A DNA stretch of 64,000 bases from Eretmocerus hayati (taxonomy: Eukaryota; Arthropoda; Insecta; Hymenoptera; Aphelinidae). Shown here piece by piece: positions 22,346 to 34,016 of the stretch. Positions within the stretch are counted from its first letter, which is position 1. The number at the start of each line of letters is the position of its first letter. Under the pieces are notes generated by a model. That model saw only the letters and a program-made list of their open reading frames with translations. It ran no database searches and was not told the origin of the DNA. The stretch is from the NCBI GenBank assembly GCA_029851415.1, contig CM056743.1, positions 35,852,714-35,916,713 of the forward strand, read 5' to 3'. Made by a program: the position numbers and the translations under genes.

Positions 22346-23400
22346 GCCCAGTCAAAAGTTGTCCGTTCGGATCCCGCGTATCGGGTTGCTTAAGTGGAAG
22401 GGGTACAGGATAATGAGTGGCCGTACGGATCATGGATGGTTTGATCTAGTTTGAAGTGGTCTGGAACGGTCTGGGGGAATGTTTTGAAACGGTCTGGTAC
22501 GGTCTAGAATGTTCTAGAACGGTCTGATACAATCTGGGACGGTCTAAAACGACCTGATACCATCTGACCCAGTCTGGAACGGTCTGGAACTTACATGATA
22601 TGGTACGATCTGGAACGTTTTTGTACGATCTGGAACGGTCTTGTAAAGTCTGTAATGGTATAGGACGATCTGGTTCGACTTGGGATGTTCTTATACGGCC
22701 TGGAACGGTCTGGTACAATCCGAGATGGTCTGGCACGGTCTATAACGACCTTGGACGATCTAGTACGGTCTGAAACGGTCTCGCAAGGTCTGGAATGATC
22801 TAGGACTGTCTGGTACAATTTTGGATGTTCTAGTACGGTCTGGCACAGTCTTATACGATCTAGGACGTTTTTGTGCGGTTCAGAACGGTCTGGTATAATC
22901 TGGCACGGTCTGGTACGATCTGGTACAATTTGGGACGTTCTTGTACGGACTGGTACGGTCTCGGGAGGTCTGAAACGGTCTGAGACGGTCTGGTCCAAGC
23001 TGGGCTGGGCTGGTCTGGCCAAGATACGATACGTGGCCGAGTCGATTTTGGATAGGGGCACGGGAGAATCGGTGAGTCGGTAGGTTGATGGTCGGGCTGA
23101 TAGATGGACAGGTCGGTGAGCGGGTGGCTAGGTGGTTTGCTGAGTGGTTATAACTATCAGCAGGACCTCTTCAACAACATGTCATCTATGAGAAACCTTT
23201 TTGCAATAACATCACTTGATCATTACGCATCATTTCACAAATATCATTTTAGAGCTACAAGAATATTTCAGGAACCTCTGACTTATCAAGAAAATTTACG
23301 AGTCGACCAAGTGGTATCGAGAGAGTCAATAATGCTAGTAATGATAACCTTCAATGGGCTTAATTCTTTTATACAATACTCCATATTCGAATTTGGTCGG
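22346..23400. repeat. composite repeat unit 3: head plus GGTCTGGAAC decamer array
   Basis: The head at 22346-22389 is nearly identical to that of unit 1, and GGCCGTACGGATCATGG follows at 22421. Then comes a decamer-based array at 22445-23010 (GGTCTGGAAC, GGTCTGGTAC, GATCTGGGAC variants), then the tail 23150-23345 related to 22085-22345. Open frames across the array are purely repeat-driven. Confidence 0.75.
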
Positions 23401-24430
23401 ACTGTTTCATCATCATCAAAATAATAATGATGATGATGAATTCTTATGAGCGTTGTGGTTGTAAATAATCATTCATATTTTAGTATGTTCAGCCCGGCTA
23501 ACTTTTTGAGCTTCGATAATGAGTCGGCAAAAGTTATACCAACTCGAATGGATACATGCAAGTTTTGGCATTCGTTTAAGTGGCGACTTATCAGAGATTC
23601 AATTCAGTTTTCTTATGAATAACTTTTTCTTATTTGTGAACCCCAAATCGATAGTTTCCCAGCCAATTCCACTCAACAGTACAGTAAAGTCTACAAAATT
23701 TGCGAGAAACTTGAAATAAAGCAATAAGTTTTGATAATCCCAGAATTGTTTGATATTACATATTTTCAACTCTAGGAGAAGTCTCATGATCATGTGATCG
23801 TTGGGTTGCCCATAACATATGCCAGAAATCTCGAGAATTCGTGTTGTATTGTTTCAATATCCTTAATCCCACTCAGAGATCTCGAAGACCACACTTAAGA
23901 AGCATCATGTAAGTGAAAACTCTCAGAAGGAGTTGGCATATTGGGAACTCTACAGTTGCAAGATTCCATTTCATAGTAGCGAGCATCTAGTAACTTCGTC
24001 ATTAATGGATTTTACCTACGATACATACACGCGGTGTACGTGGTATCTGCTCAAATCTGGAGAAGCTTTTTGTCCCTTGGCTGTTGTTTCAATGCAAACC
24101 GCCTGGTTCTTGGTGCCTCGATAATCGTAACCTCATTCTCAACATCTCAGAATTGAAACCTAATCTCAGAGTTTCAAGTAGCAGTCCAGGGACAAGAGAG
24201 CCTCTTCAGATTTGGGCGTATACGATATACACCGAGAGTACATGACACAAGTAGCTACATTATATCACTATGTATAACGTACTCATGGAAATCGTATCCC
24301 TAATTCTATGAATACTACCGAAGAATTGTATGTTCATTACCTCTGATAACTCGATATTCCATTCAACCCTATATGACAAATGGAACTATTTTCCGAATCC
24401 ATTTTGTGGGTGTAGGTCTTTTGATGGGTC
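23400..24430. other. no identifiable gene
   Basis: AT-rich. A short (ATG/ATC)n run lies near 23408-23440. Short open frames only; nothing recognised. Confidence 0.4.
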
Positions 24431-24552
24431 GCTACGGCGGACTTGGCACAGCATGCCACAAGCAAAAAAACGTTTCTCGGATCCAGCGCAAAAAAAACTA
24501 AAAATGGGGCTTTGTTTAGGATGACCAGAAGTAATGAAGTTTTACTCACAGG

Positions 24553-24840
24553 AAATCGGAGCTGAACCTATTCGCGAATCACGCGCCGAATGAGTTCAGT
24601 ACCTCTCACTTGGCAATTTATGACTTATGAAGGCTCTCAGATGATCTGATTTTGATAATGAGAGCATTGCGAGTTCTTGGAATACATATTATCTCAAATT
24701 CTATCAAATTCCTTGAAATAAATATTGATTCCATTACGCTTTGCGTGATGAATCTTTGAGAGGCACGAGAAATAGACGTAATCATTGTCCTTCCAAGCTA
24801 CCGCAGTTTTCAATTAGCTTTCTCCATATAATTCGAATGT
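24553..24840 (+). pseudogene. broken sister copy of the unidentified ORF
   Basis: The same sequence as 26010-25704, on the + strand after the same CTCACAG. It aligns codon for codon but carries at least three stops: TGA for the Arg after Y-D-L, TGA for Ser after M-N-L, and TAA after A-F-S-I. Most other differences are single substitutions. It is a dead duplicate relative to the open copy. Confidence 0.5.
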
Positions 24841-25703
24841 ATCATACAGACGAAGTAATATAGCTCATCCCGAACGTCAGTTGGTGCTCATTTTTGGGCT
24901 TTTTGCCCACATTTCCTTAATCGCAAAATCGGTAGGGAGGGGGGGGGGGTGCGAAACACGCAATTTTTGAACTGCTTTTGTCTAATCTCAAGTTTTTAGT
25001 TGCTCAAGCTCACTTATCCGCGAAAGAAGCAAGCCATGCGATAAATCTACATCGATAAATCGATTATTGTACATATTCTGAAGTAAGATCGTCAAGTTGA
25101 ATTCTAGAAGTGATACTTCCTTCAGTTCATAAAAATCCCAGAACCTCCTCATCCTCGGAAATTGCGTGGACACGACGGAAATAGAAGAAAATTTTGTGGC
25201 CCACGTGGGCAGAAGATTGTGTCCGGCAAGAAAAAATTACACAATTTCCATTGAAGAGTCATGAAGTGGAATCGATCAAGAGATCTCTTGAGCCAAATTA
25301 CAATCCGGATAACGGAAAGTATCCAACCGGCATCGATACGACATGTCGTTTGACTCTTCGAGAGTACGAGACGAGTATCAAAAGACGACCGCTCCAAAAG
25401 ATTTATCGATGTAAGTTAATCGGATAGCTTGCTTCTTTCGCAGGTGAGTAAGCGTGAGCAACTAATAACTTGAGATTAGACAAAAGCATTTCAAAAGTGG
25501 CGTGCTTCGCAAGCTCTCCCCCCCCCCTACCGATTTTGCGAATATGGAAATGTGAACAAAAACGAACGCTATTGCAAACATCAGTCGCTTGGCCCGGAGA
25601 CTCACACCAATTTCTATCGTAGGACTTTGCTCACCTGTTGTTTCCATCTTTCGCATACTTGAGCCCACAAATGAGCACCAACCGACGTTTGGGATGAGCT
25701 ATA

Positions 25704-26010
25704 TCACTTCATCTGTGTGATTAGTTCGAATGATATGGAAAAAGCTAATTGAGAACTGGGGTAGATTGAAAGGACAATGATTACGTCTATTCTTTGTACC
25801 TCTGAAAGATTCATCGCACAAAGCGGAATATAATCAATATTTACTTCGAGGAATTCGATAGAATTGGAGATAATGTGTATTCCAAGAACTCGCAGTGCTC
25901 TTATTATCAAAAGCAGATCACCTGAGAGCCTTCTTAAGTCATAGATTGCCAAGTGAGAGGTACTGAAGTCATTCGGCACATGATTCGCGAATAGAATCAG
26001 CTCCGATTTC
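25704..26010 (-). CDS. unidentified exon-like ORF, intact copy of an inverted duplicate
   Basis: On the minus strand a TTTTACTCACAG acceptor-like site at about 26011-26022 is followed by an open frame of about 100 codons to a TGA-type end at 25704. The product starts K-S-E-L-I-L-F-A-N-H. It has a hydrophobic, leucine/isoleucine-rich middle (L-L-L-I-I-R-A-L-R-V-L-G-I-H-I-I) and continues to S-I-S-F-E-L-I. No family is recognised. The sister copy keeps the same frame apart from stops, so the frame was probably once coding. GAGGTACAAA within it could be a donor. There is no clear start codon, so if real it is an internal exon. Confidence 0.35.
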
Positions 26011-26724
26011 CTGTGAGTAAAATTTCATAGCTTCAGGTCATCCTAAACAAAACCCCATATTCAATCTTTTGCGTCAAGTCGGACAAACTTTTTTTTGCTT
26101 GTGGCACGCTGTGTTGGATCAAACTTTTTTACTACCCTTTTGTGCTCTTAAATCCCAACTCTGAGGTTCATTTTTGTCTGCCTTGAGTATAATCTCGAGT
26201 ATTCTGCGCGGAATCAGAGAGACAATGTTCTTCGTTGCCTAAAGATCTAGCTCATCTTCTTAGAGTCTTATCAATTTTCTGAGTTCCTGGTATTTTGAGT
26301 ATGGTATTATTCGTTACCCCCTGAGGTAAGGGCTCAAATTTTTACGAGACTAGGATATATATGTGTTAGGAATATCTTTTGTTCCTTTCTGAGTATTTGC
26401 TCCATGAGCTGACAGCCTGTTGAGGATTAAATATATATTGTGCTTGTGATGGGACATGATCTTTTTGACGCGTCCATCAACGAATTTTTTTGATACTCTC
26501 TTGATGTCAATAAATCCTTGGACAACTTGGAATTTAATTCGTGAATCTGGGATTTTGATAGTATAAGAAATTTGTCGACTGAGAAATAGACGGTTGTCCT
26601 TCTATGATGTATTGATTGATAGATCGGAAATGTGAGTATCTTCCTGGTACTTTCTCATTCTTGAGGCTTGAATGCTCTGAAGGGTTATTGAAGGTGTTTA
26701 AAACAACGGCGTGTCTATGTACGG

Positions 26725-27150
26725 CCGGACTCGCATACGCGAAACAATGTCTCTTGGGGCGATGAATGTGACATGTTTTCGCTTGGAAATTCCCAGGAAT
26801 ACCAGCGCGTACGCGAAGGCCCATTCTTCACATACGCGGAAATTTTTGGAAAAGCGCCCCGCAAAATTCTTCTCGCGCGCGAATCGGATGATTTTCGCGT
26901 ATGGGAAGAATTGGCTTCCTTTGCGCACGCAAAAATCTGCCCGGTTCGCACGCGCGCGAAGAATTTTGCGAGGCGCCTCTCCGAAAATTTTCGCTTATGC
27001 GAAGGGATCACAATTATGCGTACAGGGAGACTTTGCCAAGCTCCTTCCAAATATTTTTGCGTACGCGAAAGGTACACGATTCTGCATGCGCGAAATTAGC
27101 ATGGCATCCACTCTTGCCTCGATACGACACACAAACATCCTTCGCATGTG
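26725..27150. repeat. left subterminal array of TTCGCGTACGCGAA-like motifs
   Basis: About a dozen copies of GCGYACGCGAA / TTCGCGYATG spaced 20-50 bp, in both orientations, with GGCGCCTCKCCGAAAATTTTCG spacers. Confidence 0.75.
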
Positions 27151-27468
27151 CGAAGACCTAGCGATCTATGTGCGGTCATGTGCGCAGGTCATCGTCAGCA
27201 ACTGAGGGACTATAGATGCTGATCAATGTACAAATACTCGAAGAGGAAATCCAATTTCAGTCAAAATGGATTTATAATCTCGGATCCATGACGGAGAGCA
27301 CCTCGTGGGCAGTTTTTCTGGACATTTTCCTTCACCCTCCGTCTCCCCCTGCCCACAGCATGCTGTGAGTAGCACAAAATTTGAAGAACTCGAATTGTGA
27401 TTGCGACTGAGGTACATTTTTGAGCTCTTTACTAACGAAAGTACAATGAATCATACTTTCCCGATATC

Positions 27469-27517
27469 GCTGTTTATTCCATCCAATCCAATATTTTGTT
27501 TGAATGGAATAAACAGC
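27469..27517. repeat. 14-bp-arm hairpin inside the TIR element
   Basis: GCTGTTTATTCCAT at 27469-27482 pairs with ATGGAATAAACAGC at 27504-27517, loop 21 bp. Confidence 0.8.
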
Positions 27518-28239
27518 AATTTTGTTCCACATCGGAAGTCAGTTCCATATTCATAGATTTTGATGTCCCAAACCTATGGATCAATAGGTTTAAGATCGGA
27601 TACCTTATTCCTTTGCCGCCATCAGAGGGGGTATTTATTATCTGTTTGAACTGTTTTTAAATTTGAGGAAGGGAATTTTCAGTAAAAGATCACGCACAGT
27701 TCTCCAGGATTGCATTTGAAGGAATTTCTACTTACATATTTTGAAGGTATAAACAAATTCATTCAAGCAAGTTTTTTTTGCGTACGCGAACGAATGGTCT
27801 TCGCGTATGCGAAACAGTGATCTTCGCGCACGTGAGAACATGAATAACATCACGAATTGTAGAAAATGTCCTCAGACCGGACTAAACTGTGGAAAATGAC
27901 CCCATGAAATTCATAATCCAATACAATTGAGAACTGGGTCATTCATGTAAATCAAAGCACGTACATCATATCTGTGATGAGAAAGTCGCCTGCTAATCAT
28001 TACGCAACAAACACTAGTGTAATGGTCAGCAGGGAATCTTTACGCTCGTGAAGTTGCTTCAAACATATCCAGATTCAAACTTTCGATTCAAAGTTACAAA
28101 AATTAGCAATCATTACAAAAAATTTTGATAACGCCTCCTGAAAATACGAAATTCAGCAAACACCCCGATACCGGTATGTACACTACTTCTGGTACATGTA
28201 TATTGGATAATCAGAGTAAGTTTGAGCTTAGTCTGAAAG

Positions 28240-28720
28240 TGGTTCCCGCGTACGCGGGCGTATCTGACACTTGAGTAGTTCGTGTACGCCAATGCGGTCT
28301 ACACAGCCCCGCTAGCTGTTTGCGCACGCGAGAGATACCTCTGTACTTCGTATGGAAGCGAGAGCGGATTCCATGCCACTGTCGCGTTCGCGAAATCAGA
28401 AATTCTTCGCATTCGCCAAAGGTTCCCTTCTTCGTGCACGCGGAAATTTCGGGGAAGCGCCTCCCATAAGCCTTTGCACCGCGAAAATATTCAGAAAGGT
28501 GCCTCGCCAAGTCTTCGCGCACGCGAAAGTGTGACCCCTTCGCGTACGCGAAAATTTTGGCGGGCGCTGACCCATTCTTTGCGCACGCGAAAAATTTCGG
28601 TAAGGCACCTCGCAAATTTCTTCGCACGTGCAAACCAAAAAATTTTCGCGTGCGCGAAGGGAAGCGATTCCCCGCGTACTCGAAGGCTGGTCCCGGTGGC
28701 TGCAGTTCTTTGCGTACGTG
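28240..28720. repeat. right subterminal array of TTCGCGTACGCGAA-like motifs
   Basis: The same motif family as at 26725-27150, for example CTTCGCGCACGCGAAAG, CTTCGCGTACGCGAAAA and TTTGCGCACGCGAAA. A small third group lies at 27778-27836. Confidence 0.75.
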
Positions 28721-28899
28721 ACGAGTTATCTAGGAATTTTGTAGCAAAGACGCGTCACATTCATCGACCCCCAGAGCCATTGTTTGGAACACGCGAGTCC
28801 GGCCGTATAGATACGCCGTTAAAACAATGCCAATACTTTTTGAATGAATGCGACCCGTGAAAATTTGCATTAAATTGTCCATGAACCAAGTAAAGATTG

Positions 28900-29208
28900 A
28901 GACACATAATTTTTTTACATTTCAAAGCCCCTTCCCGAAGATAGGCGCCAAGCATCCCATCGACAATAACATCGTGACCGAGAAATCGGCCCGGCAATTG
29001 CTTTGCACCCCTTTCATCAACCTCCCAATCGACTTCGACTGGATACCTCGTACAAACCAGCCCCCCCGCCGAATTGATAACACGGTACCGATCTCACGCT
29101 CTCGTCTGACGTATCGGCGGTCCTGGTCTCGTGCATATCGCACTGCACCTGCGAAAAGAGCGGGGGAGGATATTATACCTATCCGTGGCTCTCGGTGCGC
29201 GCTCCCAT

Positions 29209-29239
<31 letters not shown>

Positions 29240-30640
29240 TTCTCGCATCACTGGGGCTGCTCTGCGGCCGCGTCGGCATCAGTGGCATAAGGAGCGGAGG
29301 CTGGCTTGAGCTGTGGCAGTCGCTCTCGAGCATCGCAGTTGGGTTTATAGCGCGACGCGCGGAGCGTCCGCCATGCGGCATGGCATGTGAGCCGCAAAAT
29401 TTTACTTGTGCTACTGGTCGGTGGTCCTCGTGCTTGTCGGTGGCGGCGGTATTATCATCGTCTTCAAGGCGATGAGTCCGCGCTGCTACCGGGCTTTGGA
29501 GCTCGATATTCCTGCTGCTACTATTGCTCCTATTGATGGTACCGGGAAGACAAGATTGCTGAACTTACCCCTCATCACGCTGTTACTACAGATCCTGCCA
29601 ACTCTGATGATGCTGATCGCGTGTACCAACGTGAGCCCTGTCACCGGTAAGTGGCACTCGCGGGCGCGCGCGCGCCCGCCACGGTGGTTCGCATTCCGAG
29701 ATCGGCGCGCCCGAGATAACGAGCCCCGCGAGCATTTGCATTCCGCCGCCGCCTGCTGCTGCTGCTGTTGCAGCCGTTATGTACCCACGGACCCCATACC
29801 ATACATCGGTTCCCCTCTATATATTCTCTATCTTTCTATGCAACATAGAAGTCTTGGAAGAAGCTTTGAAAGAGGCGCCTGGAGCGATATATCCGCGGAT
29901 TCCGCGGAGCACTGACCCGATCTCTATACCTTTACACTGCAAACTGGTTCCACAATTGCAATTCTCTCTCTCTCTTGCAAAGAATATATAGCTTACAATC
30001 TGTGCACATCTGTCCGTCGGTCAGAGAATATAAAAGTCATCAGACCGTCCATCCGTCGAGGCCCATCAGGATCCTATCCTATATATAGATATATAGGTAT
30101 ATGTACAGATTTGCCGCAAGGACGTCGCTCGGACGCGATGTGCAGGTGGATGAAGAGCGCGGGCCAGGTGTGCGCCACCATGCACCACCAACCAACAATC
30201 GCTCTCTCTCTCTCTCATTCTCTCTCACTTGCGCGAGCGGTGGTGGTACTGGAATACCACAGGATCCGGCAGGATGAATATTGGTACCGAGCGTAAAAAA
30301 TGTAATATTGGTACACGCGCGAGCGCGCGAGTGAGCCCGCGGGGTCCTGTGGTCACTTATTTCAACCATAACATGGAAGGAGAGGTGATCGGTGTTATAC
30401 GAAATATAATTCGAAGGGTTGCTATCATATATTGTACGAAGAGACTGTCCGCACGCGCGCCGAGAGAGCGCAAGTAGTAACAGACAGATTGGTAAGACGG
30501 GATGCGTGTATGATTGGGACCTGCCGCCGGCGCGTAACCGCATGCCGATCTTCGGTGCGTGTGGTGATGCGGTAGCGATCGAGATGAGCGATTCCCGGGA
30601 CCCGCGAGCGATCATTGATTTCACTGGAATTTGAGCGATT
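28900..30640 (+). promoter_or_regulatory. CpG-rich block around follistatin exon 1, probable promoter region
   Basis: Base composition changes sharply from AT-rich flanks to a GC- and CpG-rich block with a (TC)n run near 29208-29238, CpG clusters such as GCGCGACGCGCGGAG at 29350-29364, and more (TC)n and CG-alternating runs at 30200-30340. Fs exon 1 begins inside it. Position and composition suggest a promoter or proximal enhancer. I do not see a TATA box or initiator that I can defend, and no transcription start is assigned. The open frames in this block are compositional. Confidence 0.5.
29472..29646 (+). CDS. Fs: follistatin exon 1: signal peptide
   Basis: Codons 1-58 plus one base. The chosen start is the first in-frame ATG (context AAGGCGATGA); the frame stays open a little upstream but offers no other ATG. 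Residues 1-28 are polar with some basic residues. Residues 29-50 form a hydrophobic stretch rich in Leu and Ile (LLNLPLITLLLQILPTLMML), ending near A-C-T-N at 50-53, as expected for a signal peptide with a long n-region. The exon ends at a consensus donor, CCG|GTAAGT, in phase 1. In vertebrate follistatin the first exon likewise encodes just the signal peptide, with the TB domain beginning in exon 2. The n-region is longer than usual; no downstream in-frame ATG precedes the hydrophobic core, so the long form is preferred. Confidence 0.85.
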
Positions 30641-30649
30641 TCTCATCAG

Positions 30650-32900
30650 TCGTTGATGACGCTCTTGCGTGAGCTCTGACGCTCATTTACTACAGCCGGT
30701 TCATTCGTACCATCAATCATCTTCAATCGGTTGTCAAATTACAGCTTTCCATTTATCGTCTCGATCGTCTTTTAAAATATGAGCAGTCAGAGATTGTTGC
30801 TCGTAAACCATTGCGGTGTGATCTTTAATATTGTACAGTAGCCATTTCAAACAATCAACCCGCTCACTTTACACTTCATTTTCCGGTCTTGGAAAAATTT
30901 TTTGACACGAAAAATATCAATAACTAGTCGAAAAGTGACAAGAACCTTCAAAATAACACAATTGAAAAATTTTCGTTCATCGCATTCTTTCCCGATTCAG
31001 GAGCATGTGAACTCTTCATTATAAAGGAAATTCGGTCTTGGGAGCGCAAGGAATTTTTCAGAATTTTTTGAGATTTTTACCATGCGACAATCAAAAGTTA
31101 TAACAAAAATTGATTTTCGGCCATGCACTGTGGTGGATAAATTAAGTAAAGGGGTAACATTGTCCCGAAATCAACAAACTCACCCTTAAACGCTCATCAC
31201 TTCTGTGTCCTTTTGAAGAATTCATTAACATTCTTGCTTTCCAACTTATATTTTAATTTCAAGTTGAATAAGCTTGTTACGAAACTCTTAAATTGAATGG
31301 ACATTCACATCTGGTTGCTTTCAGTTGTAGTGTACCTCACTACAGTTTTTTTATCCTAAATTTATAGTATGTCCGCGGATTTTACGATTCAATAACATGC
31401 CATTGACGAGTCACAAACTGGAAATATTAATAATCGAAAACTCGATTCGAGCATCTTGCTGCTAATTTTGTCACGGAATGCGAGGAATGCATATTATTGT
31501 GGCATTAAGATTTCGATCTCGGATATAGATGTTCGAATTTTCATACTTGACCGCGGAGGTATTTGACAGACTGACAAAAACTCAAACGCCTTAATTTTGA
31601 CAAGAATGACTGAAATTAATTGATGCAATCATACCGGCGTCTCCGAATGCAGATGGTGATCAAATGTTTGACAAATGTTTCGAGATAAGTTGAGTATAGG
31701 TATATCGGAACGCAAAACATTCCCAGAATTCATCGAAACACGTTCCACCAGAATATGAATCGAAGACTGGTCTCAATTTCTTCGATTGAGATAAAATTAC
31801 AGTGAATTCTTAGCGTATCGAGGGAAACGTTCGTTCTTGAAGAGATACACCTGAAATAAAAAAGTTGAAAAAATCACCAGACCTCACTTTCAACAAGTTA
31901 ATTATGGCGAACCTCATTCGTCACATAGAACGCCAATTTTCAAAAGTGATCTGTTTGAGTGATTTTGGTAGATTTTTTTGTCCTTGATGGTTGATATACG
32001 AAGTGAATATTTGGTCTCATCGATCTTGAAGGATGGATCTGTTTGAGCTTTGAAATTATTTGTACTCATTGCTCAGCTTCGTGATCAAGACAATATGGGG
32101 AAAGAGGGATTAAGTGCTATCTCAAGTTATCCTTATAGAGCCGAATGATTTTGAATTTGACAAGTTTGATTTGTTGTATAGGAAGAATGTGGAACAAATC
32201 TTTAGTAAACGTTAGCACGCTGGTAGACTTGGAATTCTAGCCCCAAGCGTTACTCTAGAAAAAGGAGCCATTTGTCGAACTTGAAACGTCTTATTCACAC
32301 GGTGTAAGGTAGGAATGCCTCTTTTGCCCTCAGTGCCTAATTTGTCCTCACTCAAGATTTCAAAAGAGAGCAGACGCAGATCTTGCTGCGTATTTTTATC
32401 AGATTCGCTATGTTAGAGTATGGAAAAATAAGTACTTTGAAATGATCCAGAATGTATTCTTTGGGTCAAAAATATTGTTTTCATCATTCTGATCTAGAAA
32501 TGCCGCGGACAAGCGCGATTTTAAGGTTCTCATGATGAAAAGTCATGATTGCCCTGTGCTTGCATGCTCATTTTGGGTGCGAAAGACTCATTTATGATAA
32601 ACTATCCTAGCGCCCGAACTGAGCGTACGCGCCCAGGTCAATAATGTAATATCTTGCAACTTTTACTTTTTTCCGGACAGTAAAAATGATGATTGGTCCA
32701 ACTAATCTCAACGTACTTTAGTCCATTTTCTTTGACTTACTTTGAAATTTGAGTTGCTCTTTGCCGAATTGGAAAATTCTATTACTAGCCGATCTTTCGA
32801 GCATTTGACTAAAAAAGTGGGGTGTGCTTAATTCTCTCACATAGCCTTTTCCTGACTTTCTCCGTCACCCCATGAGATTCCCTCTGTGTGTATCTCAAGA
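30650..32900. other. AT-rich intron sequence, nothing identified
   Basis: Part of Fs intron 1. No gene, repeat or motif stands out. Confidence 0.5.
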
Positions 32901-32927
32901 AGTTGAAGGAAAATTAGGAATGGCTGG

Positions 32928-33146
32928 AAAATGGGCCAAAGAACGTATCTTTCAATGGACACCAGGAAGCCGAGATATCATGATTCAACGATAAATCATG
33001 GAAATTTAGTGAAATACGCCTCTTATCCGCGGTGGGGGCAAATAAGGAGCACTGCTCCGGAATAACATGAATAATTTTCCTTGGACAGAACCGTAATATC
33101 TCGGCTTCCTGGTGTCCATTGAAAGATACGTGATTTGGCTCATTTT
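32928..33146. repeat. small MITE-like inverted repeat
   Basis: CGTATCTTTCAATGGACACC and AGGAAGCCGAGATAT (32944-32979) are exactly inverted at 33096-33130, with weaker pairing out to AAAATGRGCCAAA. Arms are about 54 bp and the spacer about 110 bp. No coding sequence. Confidence 0.8.
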
Positions 33147-34016
33147 GTAGGTCTTGAAACAAGCTTCAAAATGACCTACCTTTTATTGGAAAAATATTAA
33201 GATAGGCCACAATGATGACAAAAAAGTGGGGCCAAGTCAGGCACACTTACCTCAGGATCACGCAAATGTAGAAACGAATGCAAACAATTTATTTTAATGA
33301 GGTTTGTTCCTATGAAAAAGATGAGTTGTAGTATGACCCAACAATCATCGTAAATGATGACGACGGTTCTTTCATAAAATGCTGTGTGATTGATCATTCG
33401 AACCAGCTCTCAGCGTACCTTAATTGACTTCCAAGAATAGTCTGACTATTGCAGACCTACAGCATAGCATTATCTATCTTCGTATTGCAGCGATAATCCG
33501 CGAGTTATTCTATTTGCGCATTTTCTGCAATTTTCTTTCTTCTATATACACGCATCCCAATCTGTGACTGGTAATAACTCAAGGAGATAAGATTAAGAAT
33601 TTTCCAGAAGATCACTTACAGATAAGATTCCTCTGAAAAAGTCTCGTGCAGTTAATCACCGGAGTGTCAAACGAGCGTAGAGAAAAGCAAAATGACTATT
33701 AAAAAGTCATTCTGTTCCCTTTGTTTCTTATAACTACCGCTATTTATCGTTTGGTAGAAAACTTGTTAGCTAAGCAGAAATAAAGAGATCAGTCTGAGAT
33801 CGTGAAAATCGAAGGGATGGAAAGAGAATGAAACAATGGAAGGAAGTTACGCATCCGGCTAAGACAATGGTGCATCTCAAGATCAGTGTCCAGTAGGAAA
33901 ATATTTTTTTTGCCCTCCTGGTATGCGGAGAAGCATTGTATTTTAGAACCTTTTAAATTGAAGGCATGCAAGGTATCCCATTAAAATACCATCTGATATG
34001 TGCTCCCATTTATTAA

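Larger units (their letters stand above)
24440..26130. repeat. inverted duplication, arms 24440-25065 and 25400-26130
   Basis: Over 500 bp of the left arm reappears inverted in the right arm. The shared sequence includes CACAGGAAATCGGAGCTGA, GTACCTCTCACTTGGCAAT and CGCAAAATCGGTAGGG. Identity is high (near 90% by eye). The left arm lacks about 100 bp present on the right (around 25560-25660). The spacer 25065-25400 is unique. Each arm carries one copy of an exon-like open frame. Confidence 0.85.
26707..28818. mobile_element. 2.1-kb TIR element with 9-bp target duplication and CG-palindrome motifs
   Basis: Ends are CGGCGTGTCTATGTACGGCC and the inverse at 28795-28818. The inverted repeats extend over about 100 bp (GGCCGGACTCGC, then CGATGAATGTGAC). 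The element is flanked by TTAAAACAA at 26698-26706 and 28819-28827. Inside both ends are many copies of TTCGCGTACGCGAA and variants. No transposase is recognised; frames of over 100 codons here follow the motif repeats. Long TIRs with a 9-bp duplication suggest a MULE-type non-autonomous element. Confidence 0.85.

Noticed and set aside
22446..23061. Minus-strand frames of 96 and 156 codons rich in Arg, Pro, Asp and Ser
   Set aside because: They are direct translations of a decamer minisatellite (GGTCTGGAAC); the protein-like repeats are a by-product.
26711..28860. Several overlapping frames of 100-190 codons on both strands
   Set aside because: They follow the TTCGCGTACGCGAA motif arrays; the motif has no stop in most frames, so long frames arise by composition.
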